Assembly: GCA_965204095.1 (NCBI GenBank) | Contig: OZ241991.1 | Span: forward strand, 2,728,001 to 2,792,000 | DNA length: 64,000 bases | Direction: 5' to 3' | Source: JAPPLB01 sp965204095 | Lineage (GTDB): Bacteria > Acidobacteriota > Terriglobia > Bryobacterales > UBA6623 | In this document: in pieces, positions 26,451-36,500 of the stretch | Layout of the letters: the number at the start of each line of letters is the position of its first letter | Position numbering within the stretch: the first letter of the stretch is position 1 | Position numbers and translations under genes: made by a program | Notes under the pieces: generated by a model | Database searches by the model: none | The model's input: the letters and a program-made list of their open reading frames with translations, nothing else | Told to the model about the DNA's origin: nothing

Positions 26451-26842
26451 ACGAGCAAGTGCAGATCATCAGGAAGGACGGCGAACCCGAGTACGCCGTA
26501 GTGCCCTACCGCGAGTTCGAGCGGCTCCATGAAGCTTCGGAGATGGCGGACGACGTAGCGGCTTACGACCGCGCGAAGGCAGCGGCCGAGATCATCACCG
26601 TTCCGGGTGAAGTGGTGCGGCGCCTTGTTGCCGGAGAGAACCCGGTCAAGGTCTGGCGCGAGCATCGCGGATTGAAACAATCAGAACTCGCTGAAAGACT
26701 CGATGTCTCGAAGGGCTACCTGTCGCAGATCGAGTCCGGCAAGAAGGACGGCGCTGTGAATCTCTACCGCAAAATATCCAGGGCGCTTGAGGTGTCTCTC
26801 GACGAACTCATTGGGTGGCGCGAGGACCCTCAGGGAGAATGA
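26447..26842 (+). CDS. XRE-family antitoxin with Phd-like N-terminal segment
   Basis: The 131-residue protein begins with a YefM/Phd-like or prevent-host-death-like stretch (QIIRKDGEPEYAVVPYREF). It ends in a Cro/C1 helix-turn-helix (about 75-128, REHRGLKQSELAERLDVSK, GYLSQIESGKK). The HTH probably binds the cassette promoter, and the N-terminal part probably wraps the toxin; both points are inferred from the family. The start overlaps the relE stop by 4 bases. The direct repeat begins 18 bases after its stop, so nothing else is carried by the cassette. Confidence 0.9.
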   Translation: MNEQVQIIRKDGEPEYAVVPYREFERLHEASEMADDVAAYDRAKAAAEIITVPGEVVRRLVAGENPVKVWREHRGLKQSELAERLDVSKGYLSQIESGKKDGAVNLYRKISRALEVSLDELIGWREDPQGE

Positions 26843-26860
26843 GGACCGGGACAACGGTTA

Positions 26861-26903
26861 CCGTCACAGCTATGCCCGGCGGTCCTCGGTGCAGGTGAGC
26901 TGA
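26861..26903 (+). repeat. Direct repeat, right copy, bracketing the relE-xre cassette
   Basis: Non-functional duplicate of the TauD-like gene's 3' end, stop codon included, placed immediately after the antitoxin gene. Confidence 0.93.
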
Positions 26904-26969
26904 AAACTGGCAGACCCGAACACGGAGCGGGCGTAACGCCTCGTCGAGAAGCCATCTATTCCAGTGGCT

Positions 26970-27932
26970 TCAGACCGTAGCGGGCGATGCCTTCTGTCGG
27001 GCCATCCTGCAGGCGAGACGCATCGCCGCCTTCATGTTCGTGGGGTCCGCGAGGTTCTTGCCCGCGATGTCGAATGCCGTCCCGTGGTCCACCGATGTCC
27101 GTATGATGGGCAGGCCGAGTGAGATATTCACCGTGTGCTCGAAGTCGAGCAACTTCATGGGAATGTGCCCTTGATCGTGATACATCGCGACGACCAGGTC
27201 ATAGTGTCCCCGGACGGCTTTCAGGAAAACCGTGTCGGCCGGCAACGGCCCCTTGCAATCGATTCCTTTGTCTTGCGCCGCCGCAATCGCGGGAACGATC
27301 CGCTCGGCGTCTTCATCGCCGAAGAGCCCGTGCTCACCCGCATGAGGGTTCAGTCCGCATACGGCGATTCGAGGCTCTGCGATCCCCAGCGCAAGAGCCG
27401 CCTCGTTGCCCAACTCGATCGTGCGCAGGATGCGTCCCTGATCCAAATCGCAAGCGCGGCGCAGCGACAGATGCGTCGAGACATGCGCCACCCGCAGCCG
27501 CTCGCTTGCGAGCAGCATCCGCGTATCTTCCACGCCGCAAAGCTCGGCGATGTACTCGGTGTGCCCGGTGAACGCCATGCCGCTCATCGCCACGGCTTCT
27601 TTGTTGACGGGTGCGGTGACCATCGCATCGGCCTCTCCTTGCAGGCAGAGATCGGTCGCGCCCCGGATATAGGCGACTGCCGCCTCACCGCACTCCACGC
27701 TCAACTCGCCGAATGCCGGCGCTTCCTGGAAAACCCGTCCGGGATTCACGATTTCAACCCCGTCCGGCAGGTCCAGACCCGTGATGCTGCAAGCGCTCTC
27801 AAGGACACTCTCATCGCCCACGATGCGCCAACTCGCAAGACCCGCGGTCTGCGGGTCGGCCAGCGCCTTGACCACAACCTCTGCGCCCACACCGGCCGGG
27901 TCACCCATCGTGACCGCGAGTCTCGGTTTCAT
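26970..27932 (-). CDS. PdxA-family dehydrogenase (4-phosphoerythronate/threonate type, PdxA2)
   Basis: The 320-residue protein is a full-length PdxA homologue: MGDPAGVGAEVVVKAL at the start, FTGHTEYIAELC with a metal histidine, VAMYHDQGHIPMK with two more histidines, and GLPIIRTSVDHGTAFDIAG near the end. PdxA enzymes oxidise and decarboxylate 4-phospho-hydroxy acids. It starts in an ATGA overlap with the DUF1537 kinase gene, so the physiological role is almost certainly the dehydrogenase step of four-carbon acid sugar catabolism (D-threonate/erythronate type), not vitamin B6 synthesis. The ATG 27932 is chosen over a longer in-frame extension for that reason. Confidence 0.9.
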   Translation of the reverse strand: MKPRLAVTMGDPAGVGAEVVVKALADPQTAGLASWRIVGDESVLESACSITGLDLPDGVEIVNPGRVFQEAPAFGELSVECGEAAVAYIRGATDLCLQGEADAMVTAPVNKEAVAMSGMAFTGHTEYIAELCGVEDTRMLLASERLRVAHVSTHLSLRRACDLDQGRILRTIELGNEAALALGIAEPRIAVCGLNPHAGEHGLFGDEDAERIVPAIAAAQDKGIDCKGPLPADTVFLKAVRGHYDLVVAMYHDQGHIPMKLLDFEHTVNISLGLPIIRTSVDHGTAFDIAGKNLADPTNMKAAMRLACRMARQKASPATV

Positions 27933-28987
27933 GCCTGTTCCTTCTCCTTGAGCGAATCGACGACTCGAAGCAGCACGTCGGGTCCTCCGAAGCCGCCCGA
28001 TTTCGTCACGACGGTCGTTCCGTCCGCGAGACCCCCTTCCAGCCGCCCCCAAGGGATTCCCGGCAGGACTTCGCCGCCAAGGTGAATGGCGTCCGCCGCC
28101 AGTGCGCTGCAAAGCAGTCGAGCCGTGTCTCCGCCGCTCAGCACCAAAGCTCCCACCATACCGCGTCCGACGGCCTCGGCGGCGGGCCGAACAGCGTTCT
28201 CATCGAACGCCTCCAAGGGCACGCAAAGCAGGACAAGCTCGGCGGCGTCGATGAAAAGCCCCTTGTCCTCCAGGTAGGCAAGTTGAGCCATCGTCGAGGG
28301 ATGCCGCGAACCGATCACCAGCCAGATCGGCAGCGAAGACCTCGGAACCGCTGTCGAAAACGGCGCACCGGACGCATCATCCGGAGCCGGTTTGCCGCAC
28401 CGTCGCGCCAATGTCCTCGCCACCGGCCCCGCCAGACCGCCCGATCCCGCCAACAGCGGGACCGGGTCCCGAGCCAACGCGGCTTCCGCGATTGCCGCGA
28501 GATCGTCGTCCGTCTCGGCGTCTTCAACCGAAACGCCCCCCTGCGAAAGGAACATCGTTTCCAGATCCGGTCCGTAATCCGGCTGCTTCCCGAAGACGTG
28601 CAATGCGCCCTGCCGAACCGTCCGTCCCATCGCCGGAAACGCGGGAGTCAACACCGCCGACCCGAAACCGCAGGCGCTCATCACGGCTGCCACTTCGGCT
28701 TCGATGTTCCCCCGCAATACCGAATCGATCTTCTTGAAGAGAACGCTGATATTGCGTTCCCTCATCGATCGGCAGGCGTCAGCGGCTTTTTTCGCCGCGT
28801 CGTCGGCCGCATCGTCCCGGCTGTCGGTGGAAACGACCGTCAGCTCGGCTTCCTTTGCCACCTCCGAACCCGGCTCCAGCAGCACGCGAGTCTCGAACCC
28901 CTGCGTCGCGAACGCCGCGGCCGCATCACAGGCCCCGGTCAGATCATCCGCGATCATCCCCCACCGCCGTTGCGACGCCGTCCCCAT
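27929..28987 (-). CDS. Four-carbon acid sugar kinase (DUF1537 family)
   Basis: The 352-residue protein has the DUF1537 N-terminal signature (GMIADDLTGACDAAAAFATQ), FKKIDSVLRGN, LTPAFPAMGRTVRQG, and the C-terminal nucleotide-binding motif LVLSGGDTARLL with TKSGGFG at the end. The family phosphorylates threonate, erythronate or related four-carbon acids at O4 (established for DtnK/OtnK). Its product would be the substrate of the coupled PdxA2 gene. The ATG at 28987 is preferred (GGAG upstream); an ATG at 29035 lacks a Shine-Dalgarno. No dedicated transporter or aldolase is adjacent. Confidence 0.9.
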   Translation of the reverse strand: MGTASQRRWGMIADDLTGACDAAAAFATQGFETRVLLEPGSEVAKEAELTVVSTDSRDDAADDAAKKAADACRSMRERNISVLFKKIDSVLRGNIEAEVAAVMSACGFGSAVLTPAFPAMGRTVRQGALHVFGKQPDYGPDLETMFLSQGGVSVEDAETDDDLAAIAEAALARDPVPLLAGSGGLAGPVARTLARRCGKPAPDDASGAPFSTAVPRSSLPIWLVIGSRHPSTMAQLAYLEDKGLFIDAAELVLLCVPLEAFDENAVRPAAEAVGRGMVGALVLSGGDTARLLCSALAADAIHLGGEVLPGIPWGRLEGGLADGTTVVTKSGGFGGPDVLLRVVDSLKEKEQA

Positions 28988-29182
28988 CCCCACCGGTCTC
29001 CAGATTTCCCACTCTAACAGCGTGCCCGGCACCATAGGTCGAGTTACGGTTCTGCGGTATATACGAGTTTTTCGGCAGCATGTGAAAACGCGAGTTGCCG
29101 GACCTTCCGTTCACAGCGCCTCGGCGAGCAACCAACCGCATGTACAATGAAACACTTCTTTTTTAACAGGAGGAATTTCCCC

Positions 29183-31069
29183 ATGTCCCGTTCCGCCCGC
29201 CCGGCCGGCCTGATGGCCGCGATGGCGCTTTGCCTGGTGGCATCGCTCCCCGCCAAGGACCTCACTATTGTCGTTGACAACCCCATGGCGCCGCCGGCAT
29301 GGGCGCTGATGGAGCGCCAACTGCTGGACGCCAACTCGGAAGCCATCGAGATCTTCGCCAACAAGTACATTGACGAGCGCGGCTACCTCTTGCACACCAT
29401 TCGCTGGGGCTCGCTTGACGGCCCCGACGATGCCATCGAGACCTACTACAACTGGACTCTCCTCCACGCCTTGGGTGGACGCGACAAGGTTCTCGACATC
29501 TACAAGAAAGGTCTCGAAGGCCACCTGTTGCAGTACAAGGAACTCCGCACTACGAAGACCAAGATCGCCGAGCACGGCGCGTACCACAACGAGTTCATCA
29601 CGATGTCCGACTTCTTTCACACCGGAGAAGGCATCCGCGGCTTCACGTTGATGGGCCTCGCGGACCCGCTTGACGAGAAGTTCCGCATTCGCACGAAGCG
29701 CTTTGCCGGCCTGTACATGAACGAGGACCCGTCCGCGCCGAACTACGACCCGAAGCACAAGGTCATCCGCTCGATCTGGAACGGCAGCAAGGGGCCGATG
29801 ATGCACAAGGCCACCGTGTACGACTGGGTCGGCGACCCCGTGCCGGGGATGTTCCATATCCTGCACAGTCCGCAACGCCGCAACAGCATGCTCGACCTCA
29901 TGTCGGTCTACGACAAGATGCTGGCCCACTGCACCGAGTACGTCGACAGTGTCGGAGACAGTTGGTTGAACATGGGCACGGCGATCCTGGGTCTGAACGC
30001 CTACATGCTTGACCACGAGAACAAGTACCGCGATTGGGTGCTCGAATACATGGATGCCTGGCTCGATCGCACGCAGCAGACGGACGGCATGATCCCGTCC
30101 ACGGTCGGGCTCGACGGAGTGCCGGGCTCCAACTTCAACGGCCAATGGTGGAAGAGCACCTACGGCTGGAACTTCACCATTTTCGACGGTGAAATCGAGC
30201 AGATCGCCCATCGCAACTACTTCCCGGTGGGACCCTGGCCGGGTTTCAGCACCGCTTACCTTCTGACGGGCGACAAGAAGTACATCGATGCTCTTCGCAC
30301 GCAGATGGACAAGTTCTACGAGCACGCGCGCGTCGAGAACGGCCGGACGCTGATTCCGCAGATGTACGGCGACCCCAAGGGCTACAAGTACAAGGGAGAT
30401 GCCGAGTGGTACCTGTGGCAGCCCAGGCTGCACCACGACCGGCTGACCGAAATCTACCTTTGGTCGATGGACCGCCGGGACCTCGAGCGGATTCCCAAGG
30501 AGGGCTGGATCGGCTTTCTGGAAGGCAGGAATCCCGGCCATCCCGAAAAAGCGCTGCAGGGAGCCTTCGACCGCCTGCGCGACAATCTGCACCAGATTCG
30601 CACCGACCCGACATCGCCCGACACCCGCCTGGCCGATTGGCTCCTCGGGTTCAGTCCGGCGCAAACCGACGTTCTCACCCAACTCATGCTCGGAGGATAT
30701 TTCTCGAACGGCAAACTCTGGACCCTGCACAGCCGGCTGCGCTACTTCGACCCCGACGAACGGCGCTCCGGTCCGCCCAGGGATGTGGCGGCGCTCGTGG
30801 ACAAGCTCACCGCCGACTCGGTCGCGGTCACGCTGGTGAACACCAGCCAGGCCCACGCCCGCACCGTGATGGTGCAAGCCGGCGGCTACGGCGAGCATCA
30901 GTTCGACAGCGTGACGGTCAGCGGCGAGACGACTCCCATCGATCACGCCTATGTCACCGTTCGCCTCGAACCCGGCGCCGGCGACCGCCTCGAGTTCAAG
31001 ATGCAGCGCTACGTCAACCAGCCGACTCTGGCCCAGCCCTGGGACCGCGGCTGGATGGTCAAGAACTAA
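29183..31069 (+). CDS. Large secreted protein, predicted (alpha/alpha) toroid, function unknown
   Basis: The 628-residue protein has a signal peptide (GLMAAMALCLVASLPAKD). It is rich in tryptophan, tyrosine and histidine along regularly spaced helices (TYYNWTLLHALGG, GDSWLNMGTAILGLNAYM, YLTGDKKYIDALRTQMDKF). This pattern suggests an (alpha/alpha) barrel like those of glycoside hydrolases or lyases. A short beta-rich tail follows (about 540-628). I do not recognise the family. AGGAGG lies 8 bases upstream of ATG 29183; the in-frame ATG at 29147 has no comparable site. It is likely an extracellular polysaccharide-active enzyme, inferred only from architecture and export. Confidence 0.7.
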   Translation: MSRSARPAGLMAAMALCLVASLPAKDLTIVVDNPMAPPAWALMERQLLDANSEAIEIFANKYIDERGYLLHTIRWGSLDGPDDAIETYYNWTLLHALGGRDKVLDIYKKGLEGHLLQYKELRTTKTKIAEHGAYHNEFITMSDFFHTGEGIRGFTLMGLADPLDEKFRIRTKRFAGLYMNEDPSAPNYDPKHKVIRSIWNGSKGPMMHKATVYDWVGDPVPGMFHILHSPQRRNSMLDLMSVYDKMLAHCTEYVDSVGDSWLNMGTAILGLNAYMLDHENKYRDWVLEYMDAWLDRTQQTDGMIPSTVGLDGVPGSNFNGQWWKSTYGWNFTIFDGEIEQIAHRNYFPVGPWPGFSTAYLLTGDKKYIDALRTQMDKFYEHARVENGRTLIPQMYGDPKGYKYKGDAEWYLWQPRLHHDRLTEIYLWSMDRRDLERIPKEGWIGFLEGRNPGHPEKALQGAFDRLRDNLHQIRTDPTSPDTRLADWLLGFSPAQTDVLTQLMLGGYFSNGKLWTLHSRLRYFDPDERRSGPPRDVAALVDKLTADSVAVTLVNTSQAHARTVMVQAGGYGEHQFDSVTVSGETTPIDHAYVTVRLEPGAGDRLEFKMQRYVNQPTLAQPWDRGWMVKN

Positions 31070-31146
31070 CTCGGTTCCGTAAACCTCTCGATTGCAGGTG
31101 CGCACCCCCAGCGCTCAGTGAGATCATTGTGGGCGGGAGGTGACCC

Positions 31147-31470
31147 ATGGCGGCTCGATGTCCGGTATGCGAGCACGCGCTGGACCATCGAAGTATCTGG
31201 AGTGCTTGGATAGAAATGCGAGATCGCACACTGGACTGTCCGCATTGCGGACAGGTACTGGAGCTGACGTCGAGGAGTGGAATTCTCATCGGCGTTGCCG
31301 ATTTCGGAATCTCGATAGCGTTTCTTCCTCTAGTGGAAATATTCCTGGAGCACGGCTTTAGCATGGTGTGGCTGGTCCTTCTATACTGCGTTGCGCTCTA
31401 CCTGCTGACAGGGTTCTTGTATTTGATACTGGGAAGATACGAGAAGGCCAAGACCTTGTCGATTCGATGA
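31147..31470 (+). CDS. Small zinc-ribbon, two-TM membrane protein
   Basis: The 107-residue protein starts with two CxxC knuckles (CPVCEHAL at residues 5-12; CPHCGQ at about 35-40), as in a zinc ribbon. Two transmembrane helices follow (about 52-72 and 76-98). A good GGGAGGTG Shine-Dalgarno precedes the ATG. The family is not recognised; similar zinc-ribbon-plus-TM proteins are common, uncharacterised membrane proteins. It appears to be a solitary gene. Confidence 0.7.
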   Translation: MAARCPVCEHALDHRSIWSAWIEMRDRTLDCPHCGQVLELTSRSGILIGVADFGISIAFLPLVEIFLEHGFSMVWLVLLYCVALYLLTGFLYLILGRYEKAKTLSIR

Positions 31471-31693
31471 CGGGGGCTGCCATCCGACCGAAGCTCGAAC
31501 GGGTCCTCAAAAGCTGCTGATCCCGCATGACCGCCTTGTTCGCCGCCCGTGGCCGCTGATCGTCCTTCCCGCGTGGCGGTGCGAGTTCTTCGTCCTTCCC
31601 GCCGCCTGACTTCTCATCGCAGCCGCAGTATGGTCGCTCTCTTGCCCCCGCGTGTGCGGTATTCTCTTGAACAAAATCATCAGGGAGGTTTGG

Positions 31694-32686
31694 ATGGCGA
31701 CGCGATGGTTATGCCTGGGTTTGATGTGCGCGGTACTCGCGCCCCTGCCTGCCCAGCAAGGGTGGTATCCCCACGAAGGCGGCCTTCTCAAGTACAGGGT
31801 GAATATCCGGTTCGGCGAAGAACCCGATACGATGCCCGCCGGCTGGAAGTTCGGGCGTGTTTCGGCGGTTGCGACGGATAAGGACGGGTTTGTTTACGTC
31901 TTTCACCGCGGCGACAAGGCCGACCCGATCGTGGTCTTCGATGCCGAAGGAAATTACGTTCGCTCTTGGGGCCGCGGGATGTTCGGCACCCCGCACGGCT
32001 TGCGCATCGACACTAACCAGCATGTCTGGACGACGGATGTTCAGTACCACACCGTCATGAAGTTCACCCGCGAAGGCGAATGGCGGCGGACCATCGGCAA
32101 CCAGGGCAAGCCCGGGCTGGACGAGTACAGCTTCAACCGCCCCGCCGACCTCGCCTTCGCCCCTGACGGGTCGATCTACGTCGCGGACGGATATGGCAAC
32201 TCGCGTGTCGTCAAATACACACCCGAGGGGAAGTACGTCACTGCGTGGGGCACGCCGGGAACGGGCGAGAGCCAGTTCAATACGGTCCATTCGGTAGCTG
32301 TCGATTCAGAGGGCGTCGTCTACGTAAGCGACCGGGAAAACAATCGGATCCAGATCTTCACCTCCGATGGCGAATACCTGCGCGAGTGGAATCACCTCGG
32401 AGCTACCCAGAACATCTTTATCACTCCCGAAGACGAACTGTGGGTCATCACCCACCGCAACAACATCGAAAATCTGACTTATGACACGCTGGCCGGGCGG
32501 ATCATGAAGATCGACCGGAAAACCGGCGAGATCCTGGGGGCCATGGAGAGCCCCGGACATTGGATCCACAAGACCCACGACGGTCTGATCTTCATCGGAA
32601 GCCTTACGGGCAACGTCTTTCGCTGGTACCCCGGTTGGCTGACCGAGGGGCTCGGCGCGGACGAAGCGATGCGCCCGGCGAACTGA
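31694..32686 (+). CDS. Secreted NHL-repeat six-bladed beta-propeller protein
   Basis: The 330-residue protein has a signal peptide (WLCLGLMCAVLAPLPAQQ). NHL repeats follow: VSAVATDKDGFVYVFHRGD, FNRPADLAFAPDGSIYVADG, and NTVHSVAVDSEGVVYVSDRE. The arrangement resembles the propeller of peptidyl-alpha-hydroxyglycine alpha-amidating lyases and other extracellular NHL proteins. No catalytic role can be assigned. ATG 31694 has an AGGGAGG site; an earlier in-frame ATG (31652) would add a non-signal extension. Confidence 0.85.
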   Translation: MATRWLCLGLMCAVLAPLPAQQGWYPHEGGLLKYRVNIRFGEEPDTMPAGWKFGRVSAVATDKDGFVYVFHRGDKADPIVVFDAEGNYVRSWGRGMFGTPHGLRIDTNQHVWTTDVQYHTVMKFTREGEWRRTIGNQGKPGLDEYSFNRPADLAFAPDGSIYVADGYGNSRVVKYTPEGKYVTAWGTPGTGESQFNTVHSVAVDSEGVVYVSDRENNRIQIFTSDGEYLREWNHLGATQNIFITPEDELWVITHRNNIENLTYDTLAGRIMKIDRKTGEILGAMESPGHWIHKTHDGLIFIGSLTGNVFRWYPGWLTEGLGADEAMRPAN

Positions 32687-32731
32687 GTTCACCGAAGGCC
32701 TGTTCGCCTCCCGGCGGCGCTCCCGCCGCTG

Positions 32732-32805
32732 GCCTGCATTTCTCACCACGCGGCCGGCGAGGCGAAGTGCGTGAGAGGGCCGTCAGGACAACGCGCGAAC
32801 CCCTT
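32732..32805. repeat. Half copy of the 183-bp inverted-repeat element
   Basis: The left terminal repeat (GCCTGCATTTCTCACCACG) and the GTGCGTGAGAGGGCCGTCAG block are present, but the right half and right terminus are missing. It lies between the NHL and TerB-like genes. Confidence 0.8.
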
Positions 32806-32851
32806 CGCGGTCGCAGGGGCTGGGAGCACCGAATGCTATCCTGAGTTCGCG

Positions 32852-33400
32852 ATGGGGATTCTGGAACTTTTCGGTATTGCCTCCAAAGACCCTTGGGAGC
32901 AGCGGCAGCAGGATAGCGCTTCCGACACCGTTCGTAAAATCACCGACGAATTGAATCACATGGACCGCGATCAGGCCAAGTACATCGCCTCGTTCGCCTA
33001 CATCCTGGGCCGCGTCGCGCATGCCGACCTCGACATCAGTGACGAGGAGACCCGTGAGATGGAGCGCATCGTTCAGGGACTGGGCGGTCTCCCCGAAGAA
33101 CAGGCAATCCTTGTGGTGCAATTGGCGAAGACGCAGGCGCTGCTGTTTGGCGCCACAGAGAACTTCGTTGTCACCCAGGAGTTCAACCGCATCGCGAGCC
33201 GCCAGCAGAAACTCGCGCTGCTCAACTGCCTCTACGCCGTTTCTTCTTCCGACCAGGCGGTCTCGACGGCGGAAGACAATGAAATCCGGCGGATCACTCA
33301 GGAACTTCGGCTGGATCACGCCGACTTCATCGCGGCCCGCTCGGCGTACCGGGACCATCTGGAGGTGTTGAGAAAACCAGTTAAGAGCCCCGGCTCGTAG
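32852..33400 (+). CDS. TerB-like (tellurite resistance/co-chaperone type) helical protein
   Basis: The 182-residue soluble all-helical protein has the acidic TerB signature (FAYILGRVAHADLDISDEE, TREMERIVQGL) and a second repeat (LYAVSSSDQAVSTAEDNEI). TerB domains bind divalent metal through such acidic helices and occur in stress and DnaJ-type co-chaperones. The ATG 32852 begins the conserved MGILELFGI segment; upstream sequence is repeat-derived. No ter gene neighbours are present, so function remains general. Confidence 0.78.
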   Translation: MGILELFGIASKDPWEQRQQDSASDTVRKITDELNHMDRDQAKYIASFAYILGRVAHADLDISDEETREMERIVQGLGGLPEEQAILVVQLAKTQALLFGATENFVVTQEFNRIASRQQKLALLNCLYAVSSSDQAVSTAEDNEIRRITQELRLDHADFIAARSAYRDHLEVLRKPVKSPGS

Positions 33401-33543
33401 AACGCCCGGCGGACTCTGATCCGGCGTTTCCGCGATTGGGATGGCTCCTGTCCCATCATCCTCATGCCCGCTGTTCCCTTGCAGTGGACAACGGGAATAG
33501 AATAGATAGGCGGAAACATCGTTCAAGGATTGCTACCAGAGAA

Positions 33544-36500
33544 ATGAAGGCGCCGTACCTCACCATGACCGTCGCATCTTCTGCAAGTCGATCTGCGAGA
33601 CGCCTCCTCGCGTTGTCCCTGCTCGGCGTGTTGCCCATCGCTGTCCACGCTGCCCCCAACAGCGCCGCTGTCGATTTCCAACGTCAAGTCCGTCCCGCAC
33701 TCTCCGACGCCTGTTTCCAATGTCATGGCCCCGACCCGACCACGCGGATCTCCGGCTTGCGGCTGGATACCCGCGAGGGCGCCTTCGGCAGCCGGCCCGC
33801 TGGCGTGCCCATTGTCCCCGGCGACCCTGAAAGCAGTCTCGTCTACCAGCGCATCACCAATCCGGACAAGGCCCGCCGCATGCCGCCCGAATACTCTCAC
33901 AAGGAGCTCGACCCCGAGCAGATCGACACGATCCGCCAATGGATCGAGCAAGGCGCCAACTGGGAGGAGCATTGGGCTTTCACGAAGCCGGAACGCCCCG
34001 AACTCCCTCGAGTCGACAATACCGGCTGGGTCCGCAATCCGATTGACCGCTTCATCCTTGCGCGCCTCGATGCAGAGGCACTGGCGCCGGCTCCCGAAGC
34101 CGGCCGCCGCTCGCTGATCCGCCGCGCCTCTCTCGACATCACCGGCCTGCCGCCCACCCCGGAGCAGGTCGAATCGTTCGTCAACGATTCATCGCCCGAT
34201 GCCTACGAGAATCTCGTCGACACCCTGATGGGCAGCGAGGCCTACGGCGAGCACCGTGCGCGTTACTGGCTCGACGCCGCCCGCTACGCCGATACCCACG
34301 GCCTGCACCACGACAACTACCGCGAGATGTGGCCCTACCGCGACTGGGTCATCCGCGCCTTCAACCGCAATCAGCCCTTCGACGAGTTCACCGTCGAGCA
34401 AATTGCCGGCGACCTGCTTCCCGACCCCACCAGGGAACAGCAGATCGCCACTGGATTCCACCGCTGCAACATCACCACCAGCGAAGGCGGCTCCATCGCC
34501 GAGGAAGTCCTCGTGATGTACGCCAAAGACCGCGTTGACACCACCGGCACCGTTTGGCTCGGCCTGACGGTCGGCTGTGCGACTTGCCACGATCACAAGT
34601 TCGACCCCATCGCGCAAAAAGACTTTTATTCAATGGCCGCCTTCTTCCGCAACACCACGCAGAAGGCGATGGACGGCAACTACTACGACACCCCGCCGGC
34701 GCTGCTTCTGCCTCCGCCAGACGATGAAGCCCGCTGGCGGCAACTTCGGACCGAAGAACCCGCCGCAAGAGAGAATCTCGATCAGGTGCGTCGGCAAGCA
34801 CGGAACGACTTCGACAACTGGCTGCGCGCCCAAAAGAAGATTCAGCTTGAGACGGGCCGCTTTGACCCTTCGGAGGTCCTTTCCCTCGAACTGGATCGTC
34901 AAGCGAATGCTCGCTTGGGTTCGACCATCATGCCGCTCCAACTCGAAGGAGGCGGAAAGGTCAAACGCGAATCGCGCACCCGCGTCCTGCGCTTGTCGGA
35001 GAAAGCGTATGCCGCGCTGCCGGGCTTCCCTTCCCTCAAGGCCGACGAGCCGTTCACGGTAGCGCTGGCGTTCCGTTTGCATGAAGGCGCCGATTCGGGG
35101 ACCCTCATCAGCCAGAACGACCCCGGCAACGAAGACCGCGGCTGGCGGATCGATCTCGCCAAGGGCCTGCCCAGTCTCACGCTGCGTGTACAGGACGGCC
35201 GCGCCATCGGCCGCAAGGCCACCGGCGACCGCCGTGCCGAAGCCGGTTCCTGGCATCATATCGCCGTCACCTATGACGGCGAACGGCAGCGAACCGGCAT
35301 CACGCTTTATCTTGACGGCAAGGAGTTGCCGATCGAGAACACCGGCCGAGCCATTCAAACCCTGCGGGGGCCGATCCACACCGAGGAGCCCTTGCTGATC
35401 GGCGCCAGTCTCGCCGAAGACGGATCGAAAAGCGGATTCCTGAACGCGTCGATCCGTGACCTCCGCATCCTCACCCGCGCCGTGACCGAAGCCGAAGCGC
35501 CGTTGCTTGCCCGCTGGGATTCTCTGGCCACGGCCCGCGGCAAAGCCCCGCGCAAACTGAACTACAAGGCAAAGGCATCCCTCGAGTCCTACTACCTCCT
35601 CCGACACAATGAGGCCTACCGCGGCGCCGATGAAAAACTGGCCAACCTGGAAACCGAGCGCGACGCGATCCTGCGTCGCAGTTCCGTGACGCACGTCATG
35701 CGCGAGAAGGAAGACTCCGACCCCATGGCGAACATCCTCTATCGCGGCATGTACGACCAGAAACGCGAAGAGGTCCAGCCCGCCACGCCGGGCGTGCTTC
35801 CGCCGATGGACCCTTCGCTTCCCCGCAACCGTCTCGGCCTCGCGAAGTGGCTCGTCGATGATGCGAATCCGCTTACCGCCCGCGTTACCGTCAATCGCTT
35901 TTGGCAGGAGATCTTCGGCGCCGGCATCGTGAAGACTGCCGAGGATTTCGGATCGCAGGGCGAAGCCCCCAGCCATCCCGAACTTCTCGACTGGCTGGCC
36001 GTCGAGTTCCGCGAGTCCGGCTGGGACATGAAGCATATGTTCCGACTCATGCTCACTTCCGCAGCCTACCGGCAGTCTGCCGCGATCACGGCGAGAAAGC
36101 TCAAGAGTGATCCGGACAACCGGCTGTTCTCCCGCGGCCCGCGCTTCCGCATGGACGGCGAGATGATCCGCGACCATGCCTTGTCCGCCGCTGGTCTGCT
36201 TTCCGATCGAATCGGCGGTCCCAGCGTCAAGCCCTATCAGCCATCGGGGGTCTGGGAAGCCGTTGCGATGATCGGCAGCAACACCCGGTTCTACGAACAG
36301 GACCACGGCGAACGGCTCTATCGCCGCAGCCTGTATACCTTCTGGAAACGCGCCGCGCCCCCTCCCGCGATGACCGTTCTCAACGCCCCGACCCGTGAGT
36401 TCTGCGCCGTGCGCCGCGAACGCACCAATACGCCCTTGCAAGCGCTGCTCACGATGAACGGCCCGCAGTTCTTCGAAGCCGCCCGCCATCTGGCGCAGCG

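Noticed and set aside
26190..26842. relE-xre pair as a chromosomal regulator unrelated to toxin-antitoxin function
   Set aside because: The ATGA overlap, RelE fold and XRE partner are the standard toxin-antitoxin arrangement, and the pair is a discrete insertion.
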